64,000 nucleotides of DNA, taken from NCBI RefSeq assembly GCF_023746555.1, contig NZ_CP098755.1:2057001-2121000 (forward strand), read 5' to 3'. Position numbers and translations under genes: made by a program. This stretch comes from Brevibacillus ruminantium. GTDB taxonomy: Bacteria > Bacillota > Bacilli > Brevibacillales > Brevibacillaceae. Each line of letters starts with the position of its first letter. Position 1 is the stretch's first letter. Positions 55,781 to 64,000 of the stretch are shown here, piece after piece. The notes beneath the pieces are model-generated. The model ran no database searches, was not told the origin of the DNA, and saw only the letters and a program-made list of their open reading frames with translations.

Positions 55781-57483
55781 TGAAGCGACTGGGACAATCC
55801 ATTAACGGATTCACGGTGTTGAAATGGTTGATCTACCTGTTCTTCTTTCTCTTTTTGCTGGTTCCGTTGTTTTCGATCCTGCTGGTCAGCTTTACAGGCC
55901 AGCCGATCAATATCTTCGGGAGCTTCGTCAGCCAAAAGACATTGGCAAAGACGATGGAGAAATTATCCCATATTTCCCTGGATGCGTATTCCTCGCTCTT
56001 TCAAGGAAAGGGGTACTTTGATGCCCTGATCAACAGCTTGAAGCTGAGTACCGGCGTCGCTTTGCTGGTAACGATCGTCGTTTTGCCGATTGCTTATGCT
56101 TTTGCACGGACAAAAATGCCTTGGAAGCCGCTCTTTGCTGCGTTGTGTACGATTCCGTTGGTGGTACCCACTTTTATTTCCTCCTATGCATTTATGCTGA
56201 TGTTCGGAAAAACGGGTTGGGTCAACCATATCTATCAAGCTCTGGGTGGACAAGGTGTGCTCTTTGACATCCAGTCAATGCTGGGAATTGTGCTGGTGCA
56301 GGTATTTTATTTCTTTCCGTATGCCTTATGGCCAATGGTAGCTGCTTTTAAAATCAGCGATTTAACCTTAGAGGAAGCATCACAAAACCTGGGTGCTCAC
56401 GGCTGGTATACATTCCTGCGAGTGACAATGCCGCTGGCGATGCCGGGGATTGTCTCCAGCATGCTACTGATCTTTACCGTCAGCTTTTCCGATTTTGGAA
56501 CGCCGATCATCCTTGCTCCAAAGGACCTGAACCTGATTGTCGTGGAAGCCTACAGGGAAATGGCCGGGTTCTTTAACTGGGCGGGTTCCGCTGTGCTAAC
56601 TGTAATCATGCTGCTGGTGGCCGCCTTCTTCTTCTGGCTGCAGCGACTGGTTGTGAAAGGCAAAGAGTATGGAACCATTTCCGGCAAGCCGACACGTCAA
56701 AAACTGAACGATCACAAGGGAGTGGTCTCGGTTCTGACCACGTACTCATTTTTGGTCGTGCTGGTTCCTTTGTTGGGCGTCGGTTCGATTTTCCTGTCAT
56801 CGCTGGCCACTACATGGGGACGTCATGCGTTGCCCGATGGTTATACACTGAGCCATTACCTGACAATCTTCAGCACCTCTCATAAAAATATTATGAACAG
56901 TCTGCTGCTTGCAGGTGGGGCACTGATTCTCAGCGTCATCATCGCGACGTTTGTCTCCTATTTTGTCGTGCGGCGCAATTCAGCCGGTCTTGATTTCGTC
57001 TCGTCAATTCCGCTGATCGTGCCAGGGATCTCACTGGGGATTGCGCTGATTCAGACGTTTAATACAGCTCCGCTCAAATTGACCGGAACAGCACTTTTAC
57101 TGATCATTGCCTATACGATTCGCCGGATGCCGTACATGATCCGCTCTACAATGAGCTCGATGATGGCGATCCGAAAAGATATTGAAGAAGCGGCAGTCAA
57201 TCTGGGTGCATCCAATCTCTTTGCAGCTATCACGGTGATTGGTCCGCTGATGGTGCCGGGGATTGCAGCCGGGGCGATCCTCGTGTTTGTCACCGTGATC
57301 AAGGAGACCAGTATCTCGCTATTGTTGGCTCCAACAGATTGGGCGCCGATGAGTCTGGCCGTATTCCAAAATCTCTTGCGGGGTGAATATTACACCGCAT
57401 CTGCGATGGCCATTTTGATTGTTGCGATTGTAGTCGTGCTGCAATATCTGGCCAAAAAACTGACAAAAGACCAACTGTACTAA
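55777..57483 (+). CDS. ABC transporter permease, two fused membrane domains
   Basis: A 568-aa permease with about 12 helices, made of two BPD_transp_1 domains in tandem. Each has an EAA loop contacting the ATPase (LEEASQNLGAHGWYTFLRVTMPLAMPG and IEEAAVNLGASNLFAAITVIGPLMVPG). Such fused permeases are typical of the FbpB/iron and phosphonate-sulfonate importer class. It overlaps the ATPase gene by ATGA and completes a three-gene importer. Confidence 0.92.
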   Translation: MMKRLGQSINGFTVLKWLIYLFFFLFLLVPLFSILLVSFTGQPINIFGSFVSQKTLAKTMEKLSHISLDAYSSLFQGKGYFDALINSLKLSTGVALLVTIVVLPIAYAFARTKMPWKPLFAALCTIPLVVPTFISSYAFMLMFGKTGWVNHIYQALGGQGVLFDIQSMLGIVLVQVFYFFPYALWPMVAAFKISDLTLEEASQNLGAHGWYTFLRVTMPLAMPGIVSSMLLIFTVSFSDFGTPIILAPKDLNLIVVEAYREMAGFFNWAGSAVLTVIMLLVAAFFFWLQRLVVKGKEYGTISGKPTRQKLNDHKGVVSVLTTYSFLVVLVPLLGVGSIFLSSLATTWGRHALPDGYTLSHYLTIFSTSHKNIMNSLLLAGGALILSVIIATFVSYFVVRRNSAGLDFVSSIPLIVPGISLGIALIQTFNTAPLKLTGTALLLIIAYTIRRMPYMIRSTMSSMMAIRKDIEEAAVNLGASNLFAAITVIGPLMVPGIAAGAILVFVTVIKETSISLLLAPTDWAPMSLAVFQNLLRGEYYTASAMAILIVAIVVVLQYLAKKLTKDQLY

Positions 57484-57495
57484 GGAGGGACAACC

Positions 57496-58266
57496 GTGAA
57501 AGGATTTATCTTTGACCTCGATGGTACAGTTTATCTGGGTGACCAGTTGATCGAGGGGGCAGCAGAGGCCATACAAACTCTGAGATCGCGTGGAGACAAG
57601 GTGGTATTCTTGTCGAACAAGCCAATCGCCACCCGACAATCCTACGCAGACAAGCTGACCCAGATGGGAATACCGACGGCTGTGGAGGACGTACTCAACT
57701 CCTCCCTGATCGCGGCCCGGTATTTGCAGCAGGTGATGAAGCCGGGGGAAAACGTACTGGTAATCGGGGAGCAGCCGATACGCGACGAACTGTTGGCGCA
57801 CGGCATTCAGCTTTGCGAAGATCCGATGGACGTCCAGTACGTGGTCCTTTCCTGGGATCGACAGTTTACCTACGACGGGTTGAACAAGCTGTTTCAGGCC
57901 GCCATACGCGGAGCCAAGGTGATCGCGTCCAATCCGGATCGCACCTGCCCGTTGGAGGATGGACAGATTCCCGATACCGGAGCCTTTATCGGTGCCCTGG
58001 AGGGAGCGACGGGACGGCCGATTGATCTGGTGGTAGGCAAGCCATCCCCGATTGCGGCGGAAGCTGCCGTACGCCATCTCGGGTTGGACTATTCCGCTTG
58101 CTATATGGTCGGAGACCGACTGGAGACCGATATCAAGATGGGGAATGATACCGGCATGAACTCTGTCCTGGTATTGACCGGAATATCGACGAGGGCGATG
58201 GCGGAGAAAAGCCCGTATAGCCCGCATCACATTTTGAACAGCATTAAAGAAATTGTAAGTCTCTAA
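57496..58266 (+). CDS. HAD-IIA family phosphatase (NagD/AraL-like)
   Basis: A 256-aa phosphatase with the HAD motifs FDLDGTVYLGD (nucleophile Asp9 with Asp11), FLSNKP, the cap domain, GKPSP with the Lys, and MVGDRLETDIKMGNDTGM with the Mg-binding Asp. Subclass IIA includes NagD, AraL and glycerol-3-phosphate/phosphoglycolate phosphatases. GTG at 57496 follows AAGGAGGG, 12 bases after the permease gene, so it is in the importer operon. Dephosphorylation of an imported or derived glycerol phosphate compound is inferred. Confidence 0.88.
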   Translation: MKGFIFDLDGTVYLGDQLIEGAAEAIQTLRSRGDKVVFLSNKPIATRQSYADKLTQMGIPTAVEDVLNSSLIAARYLQQVMKPGENVLVIGEQPIRDELLAHGIQLCEDPMDVQYVVLSWDRQFTYDGLNKLFQAAIRGAKVIASNPDRTCPLEDGQIPDTGAFIGALEGATGRPIDLVVGKPSPIAAEAAVRHLGLDYSACYMVGDRLETDIKMGNDTGMNSVLVLTGISTRAMAEKSPYSPHHILNSIKEIVSL

Positions 58267-58275
58267 GATAAGTGA

Positions 58276-58284
58276 TGCTATAAT
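58276..58284 (+). promoter_or_regulatory. Extended -10 promoter of glpP
   Basis: TGCTATAAT is an extended -10; a weak -35 (TTGTAA, 58253-58258) lies 20 bases upstream inside the HAD gene. Confidence 0.5.
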
Positions 58285-58317
58285 GGGAGCAACCAAACAC
58301 CATATGGAGGGCCTTGG

Positions 58318-58884
58318 ATGTATCCTATTGTAGACCTTGTCGAGAATGAGACGATTGCGGCCGTACAGTCCGAATCAGATCTGGAGGCGGCGCTTGAAAG
58401 CCCCGTCAATATGATTTTTTTATTGACCGGTTCCATTTTCAATATAAAAGAGCTGGTGGACCGCACCAAAGCGGCAAATAAACAGGTCTTTCTGCATATG
58501 GAATTTATAGAGGGGATTGCGCCAGATAAAAGCGGAGTGGGCTATGTAGCTAAAAATATCGCGCCAACCGGTATCATCTCTACGCGAAGCAATCTGATTC
58601 GCGTGGCGAAAGAGATGGATCTGATGGCCATACAGCGCATTTTCTTGATTGACCGAAATGCCGTGACCAAAGGAATTCGGGTAGTGGAGCAAAGCTTGCC
58701 CGATGCTGTCGAGATCATGCCGGGTGTTATGCCTCGGGTCATTCAGGAGATGACGGAGCTGACCCCTTTGCCCATTATTGCAGGAGGGCTGATCGGCACC
58801 AGGCAGGAGATCAATGAAGCGCTGGCAGCGGGTGCGCTGGCCGTATCGGTTGGAACAAAAGAGCTTTGGTATTTACCTGAATAA
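58318..58884 (+). CDS. glpP: Glycerol-3-phosphate responsive antiterminator GlpP
   Basis: A 188-aa TIM-barrel-like RNA-binding antiterminator. In B. subtilis GlpP with glycerol 3-phosphate binds the glpD leader and prevents termination, and also stabilises the mRNA. NMIFLLTGSIFNIKELV, VFLHMEFIEGIAPDKSGVGY, STRSNLIRVAKE and IIAGGLIGTRQEI are family segments. ATG at 58318 follows GGAGGG. It sits directly before glpD, whose leader carries a terminator, and after an importer operon whose leader shares a motif. Confidence 0.93.
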   Translation: MYPIVDLVENETIAAVQSESDLEAALESPVNMIFLLTGSIFNIKELVDRTKAANKQVFLHMEFIEGIAPDKSGVGYVAKNIAPTGIISTRSNLIRVAKEMDLMAIQRIFLIDRNAVTKGIRVVEQSLPDAVEIMPGVMPRVIQEMTELTPLPIIAGGLIGTRQEINEALAAGALAVSVGTKELWYLPE

Positions 58885-58906
58885 TTGAAGAAAAGGGAAG
58901 AGATGA

Positions 58907-58970
58907 GGAGATACCCCTTTGAAGAGACAGCGTGCTGATGGAGCATGCGGTCTTTTCATGGGGTTTTTTG
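58907..58970 (+). promoter_or_regulatory. glpD leader terminator, GlpP target
   Basis: CCCC (58914-58917), GAAGAGAC (58921-58928) and GCGTGCT (58930-58936) pair with AGCATGC (58942-58948), GTCTTTTC (58950-58957) and GGGG (58960-58963), followed by six T. GGAGATACCCC forms its 5' edge. Confidence 0.85.
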
Positions 58971-59015
58971 ATTTTGGGAAAACGTCCGGCAGCCTTGCCG
59001 GAGAGGAGGCTAACC

Positions 59016-60680
59016 GTGGAAAACCGATTTTCAGCACGGAACAGACAAAATGATTTGGAAGACATGTCCGCGAATACGCTTGATCTGCTTGTCATCGGGG
59101 GCGGAATTACGGGAGCGGGGATTGCCTTGGATGCGAGCAAGCGGGGCATTCGGGTAGGACTGGTCGAGAAAGCAGACTTTGGCTCGGGAACCAGCAGCCG
59201 TTCGACCAAGTTGATCCATGGAGGATTGCGGTATTTAAAGCAGGGAGAGGTAAAACTCGTCCAGGAGGTAGGACGCGAGCGAGCCATTCTGTACAAAAAT
59301 GCTCCGCATCTCGTCATCCCGGCTCCCATGCTGTTGCCGATTTACAAAGGGGGCACTTACGGATACTGGGCTTCATCTATTGGCCTGTACATCTATGATT
59401 GGCTAGCCGGAGTAGAGCGGAGGGAGCGGAGGAAGATGCTCGGCAAGGAACAGACCCTTTCTCATGAGCCGTTGCTCAAGAAAGAGGGACTGAAAGGCGG
59501 CGGGCTTTATTTTGAGTACCGGACGGATGATGCCCGTCTGACGCTGGATATACTGAAAACGGCCGTTGAACAGGGGGCCAGAGCCGTAAACTACGCTGAG
59601 GCAGGAGAATTTTTGTACGAAAATGGAAAACTGGTTGGGGTATTGGTAACAGACCGTGTGACCGGAAAAACGTATCCGATCAGAGCAAAGCATGTGGTCA
59701 ATGCGGCAGGACCGTGGGTGGACGGGGTCCGCAACATGGATGGCTCGTTGCACGGCAAACGGCTCTATCTGACAAAAGGCGTCCATCTGGTCGTCTCCAC
59801 GGAGAAATTGCCTGTGCAGCAAGCAGCTTATTTTGATACGCCTGATGGACGGATGGTATTCGTGATTCCACGTGGCAAAGTAACCTATATCGGGACGACG
59901 GATACCCCGTATAATCATTCCATCGATAAACCGCGAACGACGGAAGAGGACCGGGATTATTTGTTGTATGCAGTAAACAGCATGTTCCCCGCAGTCAGCT
60001 TGCAGCCTGACGATGTGCTCTCTAACTGGGCCGGTCTGCGCCCGCTGATTTACGAGGAAGGCAAAGGACCGTCTGAGCTATCACGAAAAGATGAAATCTT
60101 TCACTCGCCCACCGGTCTGATTACGATTGCGGGCGGAAAACTGACGGGCTTTCGGAAGATGGCGGAAAAGGTTGTGGATCTGGTCGCGCAGAAGCTGCGT
60201 GAACAAGAGGGAAAGAGCTATCCCGGATGTTCGACAGACACCATCGTGATCAGCGGCGGGGAACGAAATGGCTACCAGCATTATGAGGACTGGAAACAGG
60301 AAATGCTGCGCCAGGGCGTGGAACGCGGGGTGGATGCCGGTACCGCTTGGGAATGGATCGAGACCTACGGTACCAATACTTTGCACATATACAAACGGAT
60401 TTCATCAGAGCGGCAGCAGGATGAGAGACTGCTGGCCGCCCAGATACAGTACGCGATTGAAGAGGAGAGGACCGTCCACGCTCTGGACTTTCTGCGACTG
60501 CGAACAGGCTGGACGTATTTCCAACTGCAAAAAGCGGAAGCACAGAAGGAACAGGTCATCCGACTGATGGGAGAGGAGCTGGGCTGGTCCGATGAAGAGG
60601 CGGCCAAACAGCTTGAGGCGGCCAATCAGTACCTCGAATCGCTGAAAAATTTGCCGTCAACAGAAGCGGAGCTTTCCTAG
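59016..60680 (+). CDS. glpD: Aerobic glycerol-3-phosphate dehydrogenase
   Basis: A 554-aa FAD enzyme oxidising glycerol 3-phosphate to dihydroxyacetone phosphate and passing electrons to quinone at the membrane. The FAD motif LLVIGGGITGAGIALDASKRG, GTSSRSTKLIHGGLRYL and the C-terminal DAO domain are intact. GTG at 59016 follows GAGGAGG six bases upstream; the longer opening from 58932 crosses the leader terminator and is not coding. Its expression should need GlpP. Confidence 0.95.
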   Translation: MENRFSARNRQNDLEDMSANTLDLLVIGGGITGAGIALDASKRGIRVGLVEKADFGSGTSSRSTKLIHGGLRYLKQGEVKLVQEVGRERAILYKNAPHLVIPAPMLLPIYKGGTYGYWASSIGLYIYDWLAGVERRERRKMLGKEQTLSHEPLLKKEGLKGGGLYFEYRTDDARLTLDILKTAVEQGARAVNYAEAGEFLYENGKLVGVLVTDRVTGKTYPIRAKHVVNAAGPWVDGVRNMDGSLHGKRLYLTKGVHLVVSTEKLPVQQAAYFDTPDGRMVFVIPRGKVTYIGTTDTPYNHSIDKPRTTEEDRDYLLYAVNSMFPAVSLQPDDVLSNWAGLRPLIYEEGKGPSELSRKDEIFHSPTGLITIAGGKLTGFRKMAEKVVDLVAQKLREQEGKSYPGCSTDTIVISGGERNGYQHYEDWKQEMLRQGVERGVDAGTAWEWIETYGTNTLHIYKRISSERQQDERLLAAQIQYAIEEERTVHALDFLRLRTGWTYFQLQKAEAQKEQVIRLMGEELGWSDEEAAKQLEAANQYLESLKNLPSTEAELS

Positions 60681-60860
60681 AGAGAAACGGGCAGCCAGAC
60701 GGGGAAGGGATCATCGCCTTCAGTCGGTACCGCTGAGCCGAGCCTCAAACGGCGACATCCTGGTTCCGCTTGCACTGGAAAAAATTATCCGCCCGGCCAA
60801 TTGACTTTTCACAGATATGCGTTACCATTTGTGAAATATCCAGGAAAGAGGGCGGGCGTG

Positions 60861-61664
60861 ATGAAACTATCGTTTGATCATCTTGTACACTTTCTTTACC
60901 GACCTCCTGTGGAGGCCGGGGTTCGTTTGCAGCAGGTTGGGTTTCACACTACGGCAGGCGGACGTCATGAGTCTTGGGGAACCTGCAACAGCTTGAGCTA
61001 TTTCGGTTTGTCGTACGTCGAGTTTTTGTCTGTGGAATTTCCGGATGTTGCCGCCGTTGCAGAAAATCCCCTGGTGCGGCAGTTGATTTGCGACCAGCAT
61101 CTGGGCGAGGGTATGGGGCAGATAGCGCTGCGCACGCATGAGATTGAGCGTTGGGCGGAACACTTCCAAAGGCAGGGCTATCTGGTAACAGGTCCGCTTT
61201 TAGGCAGCAGAAGACGTGACGATGGCAGTGTGATCCAGTGGAAGATGCTTTTTGCCGAAGAGCCGAACAAAAATAGGCGCATCCCTTTTCTGATTGAGTG
61301 GGCGGACACCGATGAGAACCGTCTACATGACCTGAGTGGACGTGGAGTCATTGCCCCGCACCCCAATCATGTTCGAGAAATTTCGTATATCGCTATCGCT
61401 GTGGAAAAGCTGGACGAGGCAGCTCAAGCATGGCAGGACTGGTTTGGGATGGATGTGGGAGAGGCCTTTCATGACGAGCGGTTAGAGGCGATTTGCCGGC
61501 GGGTTCCATGCGCGGGAGGAGATCTGCTCCTCTGTCAGCCTGTTGGTGCTGGAATCGTCAAGGCCGCTTTGTCGTCAAGAGGAGAGCGTCCTTTCCTGAT
61601 CCGCTTTGCCGGATCTGATGCGGGGCAAAACGAAATGATCTTTGGCAGCAGATATGAGTGGTAA
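60861..61664 (+). CDS. VOC-family protein with two glyoxalase-like halves
   Basis: A 267-aa protein starting MKLSFDHLVHFLYRPP, which matches the glyoxalase-like (Glyoxalase_3) family of double VOC-fold proteins. The second half has REISYIAIAVEKLDEAAQAWQDWFGM. The His in DHLVHF and later Glu are possible metal ligands; no substrate is known. ATG at 60861 is favoured over an upstream opening at 60801. It stands alone between glpD and a bidirectional terminator. Confidence 0.75.
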   Translation: MKLSFDHLVHFLYRPPVEAGVRLQQVGFHTTAGGRHESWGTCNSLSYFGLSYVEFLSVEFPDVAAVAENPLVRQLICDQHLGEGMGQIALRTHEIERWAEHFQRQGYLVTGPLLGSRRRDDGSVIQWKMLFAEEPNKNRRIPFLIEWADTDENRLHDLSGRGVIAPHPNHVREISYIAIAVEKLDEAAQAWQDWFGMDVGEAFHDERLEAICRRVPCAGGDLLLCQPVGAGIVKAALSSRGERPFLIRFAGSDAGQNEMIFGSRYEW

Positions 61665-61715
61665 ATAAAAACGTCAAGATGTTTGAAACCCCCGAAGTGA
61701 GGGAAGTTTTTCACA

Positions 61716-61764
61716 GCAAAAAGAGCAGGCCCCGGTACCACAAGAGGGATCTGCTCATTTTATC
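61716..61764. terminator. Bidirectional terminator between converging genes
   Basis: GAGCAG (61723-61728) pairs with CTGCTC (61751-61756), flanked by an A-run on one side and ATTTTAT on the other. Confidence 0.65.
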
Positions 61765-61774
61765 TTTCCGCGTG

Positions 61775-62254
61775 TCAAGTCCGCGCTGCTTTTTTAACAA
61801 GCTGTCGGTACATATACAGCATAGCCAGCCGCCAGGGCAGAATCATGCCGTATGCCAGGACAAAGAACAAACCACCTGTTTGCATGACGGTAAAAGAATC
61901 ATTGACCCACAGCTTGATCAAGGTCCGTACGACCAACACACCTAAAAGAATCAGAAAAAACGCTCGCGAGCGTTTAAGATAAACCTCCTGGCCCACGAAT
62001 TCAAAGCGGGAGGTGACAATCAGCGGAATGGAGAGGACCATCCCCGCGAAGAAAGCGATCAAATGGTAGACAAACGGCGTTGCCGTTTCCGGAAAATGAA
62101 ACATTGCAAAACCGGTAGACATGAACAAGGGCGGTAAAATAATTCGGCGTGCAGAGATAGGCTTTTTCTGCGCCTTCAATCGTAAAAACATAACGGCAGT
62201 CGCCATCAGTAACGGGATTAGCATCCCGAGAGCGCTCGATGACAGGATGTGCAT
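61775..62254 (-). CDS. CcdC-like (DUF1453) membrane protein
   Basis: A 159-aa protein with four hydrophobic helices and the FMSTGFAMFHFPETATPF pattern of CcdC/DUF1453 proteins, named from a gene near the cytochrome c biogenesis ccdA in B. subtilis; CcdC itself is dispensable and its role is unclear. ATG at 62254 follows AAGGAGG. It precedes no ccdA homologue here. Confidence 0.78.
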   Translation of the reverse strand: MHILSSSALGMLIPLLMATAVMFLRLKAQKKPISARRIILPPLFMSTGFAMFHFPETATPFVYHLIAFFAGMVLSIPLIVTSRFEFVGQEVYLKRSRAFFLILLGVLVVRTLIKLWVNDSFTVMQTGGLFFVLAYGMILPWRLAMLYMYRQLVKKAART

Positions 62255-62342
62255 GAAAGATGCTCCTCCTTACCTCAGGATGCTATTAGTGTACACCATT
62301 TTTTTCGAAAGAGGGAAGTAGACTTTTGGCTTTTCCGTGGCA

Positions 62343-63545
62343 TCATGCAGCGGCAGGTTCGTCTGTTTCCCTGACATCCAGCTTGTGCTTTTTGCTGTAG
62401 TACATGGTCAGGGCAGCCATGAACAGGGTCAGCGTGCCGATTCCGATCATGTAGCCTGACACACCCAAGAGATCAAGGCCGACCCCGGTCGTCCCTAGAG
62501 CGATGAGGAAAAAGGCGCGGTCCAGCATACTTTTAAACGAGAAAAAGCGGCCTTGCTGGTTCTCGGCCAACCGACGCTGGAAAATGGTTGTCGTCACCGG
62601 GAAAAAGAAGGCAACGGTAAATCCAAACAGACCAAAAGAAGAGAGAACCATCAGACGGCTTTCTGCAAAAGACATCCCGTATTGAGAGATGGCGAAAAAG
62701 AAAAGCAGGAGTGTCGAGGCCGCAATTAGATTGCGCCCGCCGATCCAGCGCTTCGCGAGCAAACCTCCGAGCAGGATGCTGGTTCCCTCTACGGTGTAGA
62801 TCCAGCCCATCAGCTCGGGACTTCCCTGAATGTTGCTGAAATTGAGCACCAGAAGGTTGAAGCCGCCCAGAAAGAGTGTGATCAAACCCGTATTGAGCAA
62901 GGCAACAGAGAGGGCGTGATCTTTTTTGATGATCGTAAACACTTCTCGAAATTCTACTTTTTCTTTTTGCTTTCGCACATCAACCGCCGGTATGCGCAAA
63001 AATCGGGTCACGAAGGCCAGCATTAAATAGGCCGCAAGCGAGAACAGGTACAGGCTGGACAAATCCATCGATGCGACGAGAATGCCCCCCACGGCTGTTC
63101 CGCCAATCCGGGACAACGTGGAAATGTTGAGATAGACACTGTTGGCCTGCAACAATTCCGCAGGAGTCAGGATGGCAGGCAAAGACGATTGCACCGTCGG
63201 AAAGTAAAAAGCAGCAGACGCCTGCATGATGATCAGCGATACGATCATCCACGACAGGGAGCCGTTGGCAATGGCTGGCAGCATGCAAATCGGGCTCAAA
63301 CATCGAACGAGACTCGCCCACAGCATAATCCTTTGCTTGTCATGACGGTCGATCATCACTCCGGCCTTGGGTGACAGCAGGATGCTGACGATCAAACCGC
63401 TCATCAGGACTAATGCCTTCACCGTATCTGAAGGGATCAGATGCTGCATGAACTGGAGGTTCGCGATGATGGAAATCCACATCCCCGCACCGGCAATCAC
63501 TTCCCCGCTCATGAGCAGGAGAAACGTACGATTGCGCCACAACAT
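62343..63545 (-). CDS. MFS efflux transporter (EntS/macrolide-efflux-like)
   Basis: A 400-aa, 12-helix protein of the MFS_3 subgroup: WRNRTFLLLMSGEVIAGAGMWI at the start, GVMIDRHDKQRIM after helix 2 and FYFPTVQSSLPAILTPAELLQANS, which is typical of enterobactin- or macrolide-type exporters. The substrate is unknown. ATG at 63545 follows GGGGGAGT. It is 88 bases upstream of, and on the same strand as, the CcdC-like gene. Confidence 0.85.
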   Translation of the reverse strand: MLWRNRTFLLLMSGEVIAGAGMWISIIANLQFMQHLIPSDTVKALVLMSGLIVSILLSPKAGVMIDRHDKQRIMLWASLVRCLSPICMLPAIANGSLSWMIVSLIIMQASAAFYFPTVQSSLPAILTPAELLQANSVYLNISTLSRIGGTAVGGILVASMDLSSLYLFSLAAYLMLAFVTRFLRIPAVDVRKQKEKVEFREVFTIIKKDHALSVALLNTGLITLFLGGFNLLVLNFSNIQGSPELMGWIYTVEGTSILLGGLLAKRWIGGRNLIAASTLLLFFFAISQYGMSFAESRLMVLSSFGLFGFTVAFFFPVTTTIFQRRLAENQQGRFFSFKSMLDRAFFLIALGTTGVGLDLLGVSGYMIGIGTLTLFMAALTMYYSKKHKLDVRETDEPAAA

Positions 63546-63698
63546 GTTAGATACTCCCCCAGTCTAGTCAAATTATTTTTATAGATTCAAACAGTATAGC
63601 ATTTGCCCAAAATTTTGTATATTGATCCCGCGCTTCCGAATGCAGGCTGCAAAGGTGGGGTAATCTAAGGCTGTCAAAAGTGATAAAGGGAGTACGGG

Positions 63699-64000
63699 AT
63701 GAAAAAAAAGCAGGTTTTGCTTGTCTTGCTGGCTTACAGCTTTGCAGCCACATTATCGGTATTTTACGGCTTGGTCGAAAAACGAAGTCTGTTTGTCACG
63801 TTCGTCGCATTTCATTTGCTCGTCTGCCTGCTGGTTCCGTTGCTTCACGCCTGGTGGGAAGGGGAACTGTCGGTTCAATGGAAAAAGGCCTGGAAGAACG
63901 ATGGATTTTCAGGAATTTCTTACGGCTTGGCGGTGGGCGCGATGCTTTTCATCGGGATCATCACGGGCGCTTGGCTTCTGCTGCAGGGGCAGATTCACGC
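63699..64000 (+). CDS. Membrane protein, N-terminal part (truncated by window end)
   Basis: ATG at 63699, after AAAGGGAG, opens a frame that runs off the window (100 codons seen). MKKKQVLLVLLAYSFAAT begins a first hydrophobic helix, with further helices at about 32-50 and 80-96 and a Trp-rich polar loop between. The pattern could be a CPBP-type membrane protease, but the diagnostic motifs lie beyond the window. Confidence 0.6.
   Translation, partial: MKKKQVLLVLLAYSFAATLSVFYGLVEKRSLFVTFVAFHLLVCLLVPLLHAWWEGELSVQWKKAWKNDGFSGISYGLAVGAMLFIGIITGAWLLLQGQIH

Overview
The window comes from an endospore-forming Gram-positive bacterium of the Bacillales, most likely Brevibacillus or a close relative in the Paenibacillaceae. 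The evidence is a cotJ spore-coat operon, PyrR-type attenuators, S-box (SAM) riboswitches, a GlpP antiterminator, a sigma-W-like promoter, strong AAGGAGG ribosome binding sites and moderate GC. The genus is inferred from remembered protein resemblance, not from a search.

Layout. 1-3480: end of topB, then a sigma-W-type envelope-stress cluster (pspA, DUF350, DUF4178, DUF4247 lipoprotein). 3687-4616: alpha/beta hydrolase. 4790-10278: cotJA-cotJB-cotJC, with cotJC split by a 4,398-bp element (5494-9891) that carries a large serine recombinase, a 58-aa protein and a GMC oxidoreductase. A 10-bp repeat marks both junctions, and excision would rebuild a 189-codon cotJC in frame. 10504-13556: CPBP protease and a type I-C-like CRISPR array without cas genes, split inside a spacer by an IS3-family element. 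13560-18290: a small unknown gene, DUF4912, a catalytically degenerate sugar-nucleotidyltransferase fusion and a phosphohexomutase. 18508-22713: kinase-like protein, lspA, ylyB, a VOC protein and a secreted beta-propeller.

22741-33303: the pyr operon (pyrR-pyrP-pyrB-pyrC-carA-carB-pyrF-pyrE) with three PyrR-dependent attenuators. It lacks the pyrK-pyrD pair usually found between carB and pyrF. 33462-41997: an MFS carrier, a PucR regulator and a tightly packed set: M20 carbamoyl-amino-acid hydrolase, PyrK-like, PyrD-like and dihydroorotase/hydantoinase-like, followed by a nitroreductase. These could together turn orotate into dihydroorotate, carbamoyl-aspartate and aspartate, so the block is proposed as an orotate (or related pyrimidine) catabolic cluster.

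42163-47092: CapA-like protein, then a TetR regulator divergent from kynU-kynB-kynA (tryptophan to anthranilate). 47164-49809 (minus strand): polyamine-type binding lipoprotein, saccharopine/carboxynorspermidine dehydrogenase-like enzyme and two tiny ORFs with ideal ribosome binding sites. 50126-51879: two complete SAM riboswitches in tandem ahead of hom. 51851-60680: glycerol phosphate region, glpK, a three-gene ABC importer, HAD phosphatase, glpP, glpD. Terminator-bearing leaders before the importer and before glpD share a motif, suggesting that both answer to GlpP. 60861-64000: VOC protein, CcdC-like protein, MFS exporter and the start of an unidentified membrane protein.

The best candidates for something new are the cotJC intervening element, the possible orotate-degradation cluster and the GlpP-linked importer leader.
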